Below are positions 52,713 to 60,000 of a stretch of DNA of 60,000 nucleotides, in pieces. Below the pieces are notes generated by a model. It did not search any database. It was given only the letters and a program-made list of their open reading frames with translations, and was not told the origin of the DNA. The translations under genes and the position numbers were made by a program. The DNA is from Clostridium caldaquaticum. GTDB lineage: Bacteria; Bacillota; Clostridia; Clostridiales; Clostridiaceae. Numbering within the stretch: the first letter of the stretch is position 1; each line of letters opens with the position of its first letter. The DNA lies in NCBI RefSeq assembly GCF_023806125.1, contig NZ_JAMSKT010000020.1, positions 1 through 60,000 on the forward strand, written 5' to 3'.

Positions 52713-55147
52713 TACTTTACACTTCCTTTCACAGAAATACGGGGAACTTCAACATAAGAGTCCATTTCAGAAATTTCAACCTTCAGCTTTAAAGTATTAT
52801 TATTATCTAAATACTTTGACACCTCATCTTTTTCAAATGTGTTACTGGTTGATGCCAACTCTTCATATTTGCTTGTACTGCTATTCCAAATATATTGTTT
52901 TACAACATTTGTTTTACTTTTTCCTTCATACTTAATAGTAGTTTCTATCTTTTCAACATCTATATTCTTATCAATATCATAAGATACCTCAAAGGTTCCG
53001 TTTCCATAAAACACCATTCCTGTTTCATTATAGCCATAACCGCTCTTCATATTATTAACATCAACTTTAGGCTGTATATAACCTAATGGATATTCAACAA
53101 TATTGCCTGTTCTAAAGGTTAAATTAACAGGAGCAGATACAAGAGTTCTTTCGTACTTTTTAACTATTTTTCCATTAACAAGTATGTCTTTTGACAATGG
53201 TGCATTAGAAAAACCTATAAATCTTGGTTCTGTTACTTTCATATAGTCTCCCTGATAAAGAAGATTGATTGCAGCTCTTTTTTGTTCATCTTTTCTAAAC
53301 TGACTTAACTCTTCATCTGTAAGATTAGTCTTTGGATTAGATCCTGTAAATGGATTTTTCCAGGCCTTATTTGTAAATTCGTATATAGTTCCATTATAGT
53401 AAGTTCCTTTATCGTTTATAGTTATTTTTTCTCCGTTTTTTATAGCACCTAGACTTATGAAGTTATCATTAGTAATTATATAAGCTTCTTCAAAATCAAA
53501 GCCTGAAATATTATTCAATTCTCCTTTAAAAGCTCCATTTGAATAATTTATGCTGCAGTCTAACTTTCCTATTTTCACATCCTCATTGTTAAGTTCAACA
53601 GCTTTACTGCTAAATATGCTATTACCATAAAACTCTATAGAGCCTTTTCCTCCTAAAGTGATCTTTGCATCTATTAATTTTGGTGCTTTTTCATTACCAG
53701 CATAAGACCTATAGTAATCATAATTAAATACAGGAAGTGCTTTTACTTTCATTCCATCAGCACCTTCAACCTTAATATCAATTTTCGATGGAGTAAATAT
53801 ACCAGCGTACATAGTTGATGACATTGTACCGCTTTTATCTAAAGTTACACTTGAAAATACGTTTGCTATAGGTTCAGTAATTCTTGTAGAAAAACCAAAG
53901 TAATACATTATTATTCCAAATATTATAGATAAAGCGGGTACTGTAGCCCACATCAATTCTCTTTTATCTAATTTTTTAAGAATAAAGTAATTTACTGGAG
54001 CCACAAGAAGTATGTATACTGCAAACATTATAGCTAGATTTTTTGCCTTAGGAATAGGCAGTTCTGCAATATTTCTTAAGGTGTTGCTTACAATATATAG
54101 ATCCTTTTCCATCATAGCACCTTTTTCAAAGTATACACTGTTATAATAGTCTGGAAGTAAATTCCCAATAAGCTTTGCTGCAAATATTTTCTTTTGGCTC
54201 CAATTTGCAACAGGATTTATTCCAAAATCAAAAGCAGCTACAGCCACTACTCCTCTTCCTTTTTCTAATTTATGTACTAATGTAAAGTTTCTTTCTTTTA
54301 ATGCCTGTGTACTTCCTTTTATATCTATAGAAACAGAAGGTATACTCATAGCTAAAGTACTGTTATCCTCTACTATAGAATAAAGTGCTTTAGTGCTTAT
54401 ATCACTAACGCTGCCTATTTCTCCTGATATAAAATTATCTTTTTTAAAAATGGATAAGGTTTTATTATAGGATGGTCCTGTTCCTACAACAAGCATACCT
54501 CCATTATTAACCCATTTTTTAAGCGCTTCATATTGCTCTATACTTAACTTGGAAGTATCAAAGTTATTCACTACTATTACGTTGAAATTATTCAAAGCAT
54601 CACTATCATTAGAGAAATTTTTTTCATTTAATTTAACATTTCTAACAGAATAATTAATTCCCTGATTAATTTTAATATCACTTATATAGCTTACACTATC
54701 AAAGTCATCGCTCAATATTCCAATAAGAATATTATTAGCATTCAGACCGCCAGGTATGGTTACATCTTTTTCGTATACTGTATTTTTCCCTTCCACTAAG
54801 TTTATTTTGATTTTTGTTATATATCTTGTAATAGGAATATTCATAGTAACAGATTTAGATGAATTATAAGGCAGGTTTATGCTTTGTGCATATAAATTTA
54901 CATTATTTTGATTATCCGACTGACTTGTATTTACTTCTATTTGTATTTCTCCGTTAATATCTTTCATATTATTTTCAATTTCAATGTTTATAGGCACTGT
55001 ACCGCCTACTTTATATACACCTTCAATACCTGCTTGTACCTTTAGTTTTATCTGCTCTTTTTCTTCCGCATATACATTTCTAAAATTTAATAACAGTACA
55101 AATACAGTAAAAATTAAGATTAATCCTTTGTATCTTTTTCCCCACAT
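52712..55147 (-). CDS. Large exported membrane protein of the MoxR/VWA cluster
   Basis: An 811-residue protein. An N-terminal signal (ILIFTVFVLLLNFRNVYAEE) would be cut after VYA. The first half is beta-rich with an Ig-like start (GVYKVGGTVPINIEIENN), then a GATase-like segment (YEALKKWVNNGGMLVVGTGP). Two membrane helices near 370-415 follow, and the C-terminal half is again beta-rich and extracytoplasmic. It is the first gene of the cluster, with its own promoter. Function unknown; a surface or envelope role is inferred. Confidence 0.75.
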   Translation of the reverse strand: MWGKRYKGLILIFTVFVLLLNFRNVYAEEKEQIKLKVQAGIEGVYKVGGTVPINIEIENNMKDINGEIQIEVNTSQSDNQNNVNLYAQSINLPYNSSKSVTMNIPITRYITKIKINLVEGKNTVYEKDVTIPGGLNANNILIGILSDDFDSVSYISDIKINQGINYSVRNVKLNEKNFSNDSDALNNFNVIVVNNFDTSKLSIEQYEALKKWVNNGGMLVVGTGPSYNKTLSIFKKDNFISGEIGSVSDISTKALYSIVEDNSTLAMSIPSVSIDIKGSTQALKERNFTLVHKLEKGRGVVAVAAFDFGINPVANWSQKKIFAAKLIGNLLPDYYNSVYFEKGAMMEKDLYIVSNTLRNIAELPIPKAKNLAIMFAVYILLVAPVNYFILKKLDKRELMWATVPALSIIFGIIMYYFGFSTRITEPIANVFSSVTLDKSGTMSSTMYAGIFTPSKIDIKVEGADGMKVKALPVFNYDYYRSYAGNEKAPKLIDAKITLGGKGSIEFYGNSIFSSKAVELNNEDVKIGKLDCSINYSNGAFKGELNNISGFDFEEAYIITNDNFISLGAIKNGEKITINDKGTYYNGTIYEFTNKAWKNPFTGSNPKTNLTDEELSQFRKDEQKRAAINLLYQGDYMKVTEPRFIGFSNAPLSKDILVNGKIVKKYERTLVSAPVNLTFRTGNIVEYPLGYIQPKVDVNNMKSGYGYNETGMVFYGNGTFEVSYDIDKNIDVEKIETTIKYEGKSKTNVVKQYIWNSSTSKYEELASTSNTFEKDEVSKYLDNNNTLKLKVEISEMDSYVEVPRISVKGSVK

Positions 55148-55184
55148 ATTCTCACCGCTTTCTAAAAAATAAATGTGTATTTAT

Positions 55185-55213
55185 AGCATAACATTGCCAT
55201 ATTATGTATGCAA
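55185..55213 (-). promoter_or_regulatory. Possible promoter of the MoxR/VWA/ABC cluster
   Basis: TTGCAT (55208-55213), a 17-base spacer and TATGCT (55185-55190) on the minus strand, about 38 bases before the 811-aa gene start. TATAAA overlaps downstream. Confidence 0.5.
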
Positions 55214-55249
55214 CAGAAAAGTTACAATTTTCAAAATAATTACTATAAA

Positions 55250-55274
55250 AAAGAGAGCATTAACTGCTCTCTTT
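55250..55274 (-). terminator. Terminator of the glucokinase gene
   Basis: AAAGAGAGCA (55250-55259) and TGCTCTCTTT (55265-55274) form a 10-bp stem around TTAAC, with a T-run on the minus strand. Confidence 0.9.
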
Positions 55275-55282
55275 AACTGATA

Positions 55283-56233
55283 TTATTTACTTTCTAATAA
55301 TGCTAATGCTACTGCTCCTATAACCCCCGCATCTGTTCCTAAAGCTGCAGGTACAATTTTGCAGGATTCTGCCATCGCTTTAAAACATCTTTCATTTACA
55401 ACCTCTTTTACCTTGTCAAAAACGATTTGACCTCCCTTAGATACTCCACCGCCTATAACAACCATCTCAGGATCAAAGCTTGATATAATATTTGCTATAC
55501 CTATTCCCAAGTATCCTAAACTTCTATCCAATATCTCTTTTGAAACCTTATCTCCCTTTTCTGCCTCTTTAAAAACCTCATAGGAAGTGACCTTTTCATA
55601 ATTTTTAAGTGATGTTTCAAGTCCGCTTTCTACAGCCTCTTTTGCCTGCCTTCCTATTGCAGTTCCAGAAGCTAAAGCCTCTACACAACCATAATTACCA
55701 CAGTTACATCTAGGTCCATTTGGCAATACAGTAGTATGCCCAACTTCTAAAGCATTTGATGTGCTTCCTCTATATATTTTTCCGTTAAGTATTGCTCCGC
55801 CGCCTACTCCTGTGCTGACAGTTACATAAACCATATTTGTTGTACCTTTTCCTGCACCAAGCATATATTCTCCAATAGCTGCTACATTTGCATCGTTATC
55901 AAGATATGTAGGTATATTAAACTTTTCAGCTATTGGCTCAACCAATTTGAAATTCTTAAAAGGTAAATTAGGAGTAGTAATAATAATTCCACTTTTAGCA
56001 TCCAATGGTCCAGGCGAACCTATACCTATTGCTTTTACTTCTTCTGCTGTCTTTCCACTATCTGTTATAACCTTTTCTATTACTTGAATAATTCTTGAAA
56101 GAACAGCTTGTTCACCTTCATGAGCATCAGTTGGCATAGTAAATTGGCTTAATACATTACCTTGTAAATCCGCCAGTGCACCGCTTATCTTAGTACCACC
56201 TAAATCAATTCCCACTACATAATTCTTATCCAT
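55283..56233 (-). CDS. glk: ROK-family glucokinase
   Basis: Phosphorylates glucose with ATP. The phosphate loop is GIDLGGTKISGALAD at residues 9-23, DNDANVAAIGEY holds the catalytic Asp, STGVGGGAILNG binds ATP, and CNCGNYGCVEALASG is the ROK zinc site. The 316-residue length matches bacterial glucokinase. There is no helix-turn-helix, so it is the kinase and not a ROK repressor. GGAGGA precedes the ATG. Monocistronic. Sugar specificity is inferred. Confidence 0.93.
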   Translation of the reverse strand: MDKNYVVGIDLGGTKISGALADLQGNVLSQFTMPTDAHEGEQAVLSRIIQVIEKVITDSGKTAEEVKAIGIGSPGPLDAKSGIIITTPNLPFKNFKLVEPIAEKFNIPTYLDNDANVAAIGEYMLGAGKGTTNMVYVTVSTGVGGGAILNGKIYRGSTSNALEVGHTTVLPNGPRCNCGNYGCVEALASGTAIGRQAKEAVESGLETSLKNYEKVTSYEVFKEAEKGDKVSKEILDRSLGYLGIGIANIISSFDPEMVVIGGGVSKGGQIVFDKVKEVVNERCFKAMAESCKIVPAALGTDAGVIGAVALALLESK

Positions 56234-56307
56234 TTGATTCCTCCAAAAGTAAATTTTCTTACTTTTATTATATCATAAAAAAAGAACAACTAATATAATC
56301 TAAAATT

Positions 56308-56343
56308 AAAGCACAAGCTATATTTTAACATAACTTGTGCTTT
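56308..56343 (-). terminator. Terminator after the 83-aa gene
   Basis: AAAGCACAAG (56308-56317) and CTTGTGCTTT (56334-56343) pair over 10 bp, extended inward by A/T pairs, and are followed by AATTTTAG on the minus strand. A second AAAGCACA copy lies beside the right arm. Confidence 0.75.
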
Positions 56344-56350
56344 GTGCTTT

Positions 56351-56602
56351 CTAACCTTTAAATTCATCGCCTCTTCTGTAAGCGGTAATATAATATCTTC
56401 CATCATCATGACCGCCTTTAATTGCTATTTCCAGGCCATTATGCTGTAACATATTTGTCAGTATCTCTACGTTATGTGCATCTCCAGGTCCTATTGAAAT
56501 TACTACCTTATCATTCTCACCGATTATATTCATATAATCGTTGATATTGGCATAATCACTTAACCCTATTGTTCCGTTTACTTCTAAACGATACTCTGAC
56601 AT
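56351..56602 (-). CDS. Hypothetical 83-aa protein
   Basis: A small soluble protein with no signal, cysteine or membrane segment, alternating beta and helix: YRLEVNGTIGL, NDYMNIIGENDKVVISIG, HNVEILTNMLQHNGLEIAIKGGH, RYYITAYRRG. The pattern could be a small alpha/beta fold with a regulatory or binding role. AAAGGAG precedes the ATG, and it has its own terminator, so it is probably expressed. I do not recognise the family. Confidence 0.65.
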   Translation of the reverse strand: MSEYRLEVNGTIGLSDYANINDYMNIIGENDKVVISIGPGDAHNVEILTNMLQHNGLEIAIKGGHDDGRYYITAYRRGDEFKG

Positions 56603-56726
56603 AATATCTCTCCTTTAGCTTTACTCTTTTTCTCCTGCTTACAATACATATTTATTTTTTGTAATACCTTATAAAATATTCATTATTTTTTAACAAATAT
56701 TTTGCCCTAAAAAGCTTTTTTTATGT

Positions 56727-56761
56727 TATAATTCAATTAATGTGCCATATGTTACATATGG
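56727..56761 (+). promoter_or_regulatory. Rubrerythrin promoter -10 and palindromic operator
   Basis: TATAAT (56727-56732) is preceded by a weak -35 (TTGCCC at 56702-56707, 19-base spacer). At 56745-56761 lies CCATATG, TTA, CATATGG, a perfect 7-bp inverted repeat covering about +6 to +22. It does not match the PerR box as I know it. It could be the site of an oxygen- or metal-responsive repressor, or a 5' UTR hairpin. Confidence 0.6.
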
Positions 56762-56790
56762 AGTTAATTTTTGTGATGGAGGAATTTTCT

Positions 56791-57378
56791 ATGAGTTCAT
56801 TAAAAGGAACAAAAACAGCAGAAAATTTAATGAAGGCGTTTGCAGGAGAATCTCAAGCAAGAAACAGATACACTTTTTATGCTTCCGTTGCTAAGAAAGA
56901 AGGCTTTAATCAAATAGCCAACCTATTTTTAGAAACTGCGGATAATGAAAAGGAGCATGCAAAAATATTTTTTAAATTTTTAAATGAAGGTGGACTTGCA
57001 GGTGAAACTGTAGAAATTACTGCTGCTTTCCCTGTAGCACTTGCTGATACAAAAACAAATCTTTTAGCAGCTGCTAATGGCGAAAATGAAGAATGGGAAG
57101 ATTTATATCCAGCTTTTGCTGATGTAGCTGAAAAGGAAGGTTTTTCAGCAGTTGCTGCTGCTTTCAGAAAAATTGCAGAAATTGAAAAGCATCATGAAAA
57201 AAGATATAGAAATCTTCTTGCAAATGTAGAAAATAATGCGGTATTTAAAAAAGAAACTTCTGTACTATGGAAGTGTGGAAACTGCGGATACATATATGAA
57301 GGTGCAGAAGCTCCAAAAGTATGTCCTGCCTGCCTACATCCTCAAAGCTATTTTGAAGTATTAGTTGAAAATTATTAA
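56791..57378 (+). CDS. rbr: Rubrerythrin
   Basis: A 195-residue peroxide-reducing protein of anaerobes. The ferritin-like four-helix domain carries the di-iron ligands ([56 protein letters not shown]). The C-terminal rubredoxin-like domain has [10 protein letters not shown] and [11 protein letters not shown]. It takes electrons from NADH through partners and reduces hydrogen peroxide to water. I chose the ATG at 56791, with GGAGGA upstream. It stands alone with its own promoter, palindrome and terminator. Confidence 0.95.
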   Translation: MSSLKGTKTAENLMKAFAGESQARNRYTFYASVAKKEGFNQIANLFLETADNEKEHAKIFFKFLNEGGLAGETVEITAAFPVALADTKTNLLAAANGENEEWEDLYPAFADVAEKEGFSAVAAAFRKIAEIEKHHEKRYRNLLANVENNAVFKKETSVLWKCGNCGYIYEGAEAPKVCPACLHPQSYFEVLVENY

Positions 57379-57388
57379 CTTAAACTTT

Positions 57389-57420
57389 AAAAACCTCCCT
57401 GACTCTTAGGGAGGTTTTTT
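57389..57420. terminator. Bidirectional terminator between rubrerythrin and the EF-G paralogue
   Basis: AAAAACCTCCCT (57389-57400) and AGGGAGGTTTTTT (57408-57420) form a 12-bp stem around GACTCTT, with T-runs on both strands. Confidence 0.92.
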
Positions 57421-57424
57421 ATAA

Positions 57425-59512
57425 TTATTCTGCTTCCTTTAATTTCTGGGCATTTTCAATTATTTTCGCCGCTTCTACAGCTGGCACTTCTTCATATCTT
57501 GCAAAGCTCATTTCAAAGCTTCCCCTAGCTTGAGTCATTGATTTTAAATCAGTAGCATACTTAGACATTTCTGCCATCGGTACTTCAGCAACTATTTTCT
57601 GGTATCCCTCATCCGGTTCCATTCCAAGCACTCTGCCTCTTTTTTTATTAATATCACCCATTACATCTCCCATATAATCTTCAGGTACTTTTACTTCCAC
57701 ATGCATAATTGGTTCAAGCAAAACAGGCTGAGCTGCTTGAAGTCCTTTTTTGTATGCTAGAGATGCTGCTACCTTAAATGCCATTTCTGAAGAATCAACT
57801 GGGTGGAAAGAACCATCATGGAGAGTTGCTTTTAAACGTATTACAGGGTATCCTGCCAGTACCCCATGTTGTATACATTCTCTTAGTCCTTTCTCAACAG
57901 CAGGTATGTATTGTCTTGGAACAACACCGCCTACAACCTGGTCTACAAACTGTAAATCATCTTCTCCGTCATCTCTTGGTTCAAATTTGATCCAAACATC
58001 ACCATACTGTCCATGACCGCCAGATTGTTTTTTATGTTTTCCTTGTACATCTGCTGATTTTTTAATAGTTTCTCTATATGGTATCTTTGGACTTTCCAAT
58101 ATAACATCCGCCCCAAACTTATTCTTAAGCTTGCTTGCAATTATATCTAAATGTGTTTCCCCGATACCAGATACTATCACCTCTGCATTTTCAACATCTC
58201 TTGAAATCTTAAAAGTAGGATCTTCTTCTAAAAGCTTATTAAGGCCTGAAGATATTTTATCTTCATCTCCTTTAGACTTTGGCAGCACTGCCATAGACAT
58301 TGATGGTTCAGGAAATTTTATATCTTCAAAAGCAATTGGAGCTGACATTTCACATAAAGTGTCACCTGTTCCGGTAAACTGAAGCTTAGCAACAGCACCA
58401 ATATCTCCTGCCACTATTTCCTGAGTTGGTACTTGGGATTTACCTCTAACAAAATACATTGTTCCAAGCTTCTCCTGCTTATCTTTTTTAGAATTATACA
58501 CTGTTGAATCTGCCTTTGCCTTACCGCTCATAACTCTGAATAAAGACATCTTTCCAACAAAAGGATCTGCAATTGTTTTGAATACAAAAGCTGAAAAAGG
58601 AGCATTTTCATCAATCTTCACTTGCACTTCCTTAGCTGTTTTAACATCCTTTGCTTTTACTGTTTCTATATTTTCAGGTGATGGAAAACATTCTACTATG
58701 TCTTCTACAAGAGTTTCTATTCCTATGCCATTCAATCCAGAACCACACATAACAGGTGCAATGTCTCCTTTTGAAGAACCATTGATAAGACCTTGATATA
58801 TTTCCTCATCGCTTAATTCGCCTTCACTGAAATATTTATCAAGTAACACTTCATCCGTTTCTGCAACAGCTTCCATAATCATATTTTTACACTCATCAAT
58901 CTTATTCACCAGCTCTGCAGGTACATCTGCCTCCTCCATTTGATGTGTTTTAGGATTAAATATTCTGGCTCTTCTTGAAATAACGTTTACAACACCTTTG
59001 AAATCAGCTTCGCTTCCTATTGGATATTGTATAGGTACTATTGATATTCCGAATTTTTCTTTTAATTCTAAAAGTACTTTTTCAAAATTACTATTTTCTC
59101 TATCTAATTTATTTATAAAAAACGCTCTAGGCATTTTATTCTTATTTACATAATTCCAGGCTTTTTCCGTTCCAACTTGAATTCCCGATACTCCGCAAAC
59201 TGTAATTAATGCTACGTCTACTGCTCTCAAACCTTCAATCATTTCTCCGATAAAATCAAAATAACCAGGCATATCTACCAAATTAATTTTTGTATTTCCC
59301 CATTCACAAGGTGCTATTGATGTAGATACAGATATCCTTCTTTTTCTTTCTTCTGAATCATAGTCGCTTATAGTAGTTCCATCTTCAACTTTTCCTACTC
59401 TGTCTATTGTTTTAGTATAGAATAACACAGCTTCAGTTAATGTAGTTTTTCCTGCTCCACTATGACCCACTATACCCACATTTCTCAAGTTTTTGGTTCT
59501 GTAATCTTTCAT
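57425..59512 (-). CDS. EF-G-like GTPase (paralogue of elongation factor G)
   Basis: A 695-residue translational GTPase with the five EF-G domains. It differs from the housekeeping EF-G: G1 is GHSGAGKTT (residues 16-24) where EF-G has GHIDAGKTT, and switch I has RRISVSTSIAPCEW where EF-G has RGITITSAATT. G3 is VDMPGYFDF with Tyr where EF-G has His, and G4 is NKLD. These changes mark the EF-G2/FusA-like branch, whose role is not settled. GCAGGAG precedes the ATG. It lies just downstream of an rRNA operon. Confidence 0.85.
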   Translation of the reverse strand: MKDYRTKNLRNVGIVGHSGAGKTTLTEAVLFYTKTIDRVGKVEDGTTISDYDSEERKRRISVSTSIAPCEWGNTKINLVDMPGYFDFIGEMIEGLRAVDVALITVCGVSGIQVGTEKAWNYVNKNKMPRAFFINKLDRENSNFEKVLLELKEKFGISIVPIQYPIGSEADFKGVVNVISRRARIFNPKTHQMEEADVPAELVNKIDECKNMIMEAVAETDEVLLDKYFSEGELSDEEIYQGLINGSSKGDIAPVMCGSGLNGIGIETLVEDIVECFPSPENIETVKAKDVKTAKEVQVKIDENAPFSAFVFKTIADPFVGKMSLFRVMSGKAKADSTVYNSKKDKQEKLGTMYFVRGKSQVPTQEIVAGDIGAVAKLQFTGTGDTLCEMSAPIAFEDIKFPEPSMSMAVLPKSKGDEDKISSGLNKLLEEDPTFKISRDVENAEVIVSGIGETHLDIIASKLKNKFGADVILESPKIPYRETIKKSADVQGKHKKQSGGHGQYGDVWIKFEPRDDGEDDLQFVDQVVGGVVPRQYIPAVEKGLRECIQHGVLAGYPVIRLKATLHDGSFHPVDSSEMAFKVAASLAYKKGLQAAQPVLLEPIMHVEVKVPEDYMGDVMGDINKKRGRVLGMEPDEGYQKIVAEVPMAEMSKYATDLKSMTQARGSFEMSFARYEEVPAVEAAKIIENAQKLKEAE

Positions 59513-59846
59513 AAGAATCTCCTGCCTTTCTAAAATTATAATGTATGCTTTTCAAAATAATAATTAATAAATTTAGTCATTACATGTTAGTCACCTTCTT
59601 ACATATTTTTAATATGAACATATTTGGTAAATTTAATCAATTTTATTGCATAAATAAGTTAATTTTATTTGAACTTTTTCTACATCTATACTTTACTATG
59701 TATATTCTAATTTTAATTTTTATTTCCTCAAAAATTAAAACAAAATTTTCAAAATAGTATGACTTCTATTTTATATTAATTATATAGAATTAATAGCTGC
59801 ACATCAATATGTTTTCAGATAATTTCGAAAATAACTGTCAAAAAAA
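59513..59846. other. AT-rich spacer between rRNA terminator and EF-G paralogue
   Basis: No gene is supported here. A TATAAT (minus strand, about 59533-59538) lies some 21-26 bases before the GTPase start without a clear -35 box. A 70-codon plus-strand frame in the middle is Phe/Ile/Leu-rich, as random AT-rich DNA would give, and has no ribosome site. Confidence 0.5.
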
Positions 59847-59880
59847 TAAAAAGCACTAAGTAAAAACTTAGTGCTTTTTA
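59847..59880 (-). terminator. Terminator of the rRNA operon
   Basis: TAAAAAGCACTAAG (59847-59860) and CTTAGTGCTTTTTA (59867-59880) form a 14-bp perfect stem, with TTTTTT following on the minus strand. It lies 4 bases past the 5S rRNA 3' end. Confidence 0.92.
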
Positions 59881-59883
59881 TAA

Positions 59884-60000
59884 CCTGGCAACGACCTACT
59901 CTTCCACAGAGCCTCCCCTGCAGTACCATCGGCACTGTGAAGCTTAACCATCGTGTTCGGAATGGGAACGGGTGTAACCTTCACGTTATGGTCACCAGAT
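59884..60000 (-). rRNA. rrf: 5S ribosomal RNA
   Basis: The minus strand reads CTGGTGACCATAACGTGAAG at the 5' side, then CCGTTCCCATTCCGAACACG (loop B/C region) and GTAGGTCGTTGCCAGG at the 3' end, the conserved 5S blocks. CTGG near the 5' end pairs with CCAG near the 3' end in helix I. It occupies about 117 bases and reaches the window edge; one or two 5' bases may lie outside. It is the last gene of an rRNA operon. Confidence 0.95.

Noticed and set aside
59545-59757. 70-codon plus-strand frame upstream of the EF-G paralogue
   Set aside because: Composition is what AT-rich noncoding DNA gives, there is no ribosome site and no recognisable motif.
5-60000. CRISPR array, prophage or insertion sequence
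   Set aside because: I saw no regularly spaced repeats, transposase, integrase or phage structural genes; the repeats found are short and intergenic.

Overview
The window comes from a low-GC, spore-forming, anaerobic firmicute, most likely a Clostridium of the sensu stricto group. The signs are AT-rich spacers with strong AGGAGG ribosome sites, sigH and a candidate spore protein, rubrerythrin, flavin-dependent ThyX, a CtsR-type heat-shock operon and a clostridial FabK-type fatty acid operon. Almost every gene is on the minus strand, so transcription runs from high to low coordinates. The exceptions are the 134-aa gene at 8973, the 65-aa gene at 16968, asnB and rubrerythrin.

Layout: (1) 5-4.8 kb holds tuf behind tRNA-Thr and tRNA-Gly, sigH, the yacP-type ribonuclease, rlmB, thyX and mrnC. 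(2) 4.8-11.9 kb holds cysS, ispD, a YacL PIN/TRAM protein, a CarD-like regulator, disA and radA. (3) 12.1-16.7 kb is the ctsR-mcsA-mcsB-clpC operon behind a CtsR operator. (4) 17.9-29.5 kb is one fatty acid synthesis unit: FabK-like oxidoreductase, fabT, fabH, acpP, fabK, fabD, fabG, fabF, accB, fabZ, accC, accD, accA. It starts at a strong promoter overlapped by two FabT-type palindromes and ends at a terminator on the accA stop codon. (5) 29.5-37.6 kb holds a decayed FMN-binding gene, a DUF4353-type lipoprotein, a heterodimeric ABC exporter with its MarR regulator, and cinA. (6) 37.7-40.9 kb holds asnB and a DUF4275-like protein. (7) 41-55.2 kb is a membrane cluster: 811-aa surface protein, ABC ATPase and permease, coiled-coil membrane protein, MoxR, DUF58 and two VWA proteins. 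It is interrupted by a small block (GNAT, flavin split-barrel protein, a 39-aa membrane peptide, a zinc-ribbon membrane protein). (8) 55.2-60 kb holds a ROK glucokinase, an 83-aa protein, rubrerythrin, an EF-G paralogue and the 5S rRNA end of an rRNA operon.

Most of this is housekeeping. The less ordinary signals are: a family of related structured repeats in several gaps of the fatty acid operon; tandem 11-bp repeats, like OmpR/PhoB-class response regulator sites, before both the DUF4353 lipoprotein and the FMN-binding remnant; an overlapping 39-aa membrane ORF and a 28-bp direct repeat around the block that splits the MoxR/DUF58/VWA cluster; and self-contained palindromic operators at the ABC/MarR and rubrerythrin promoters. 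No CRISPR array, prophage, insertion sequence or clear defence system was seen. All calls come from reading the sequence; no database search was run.
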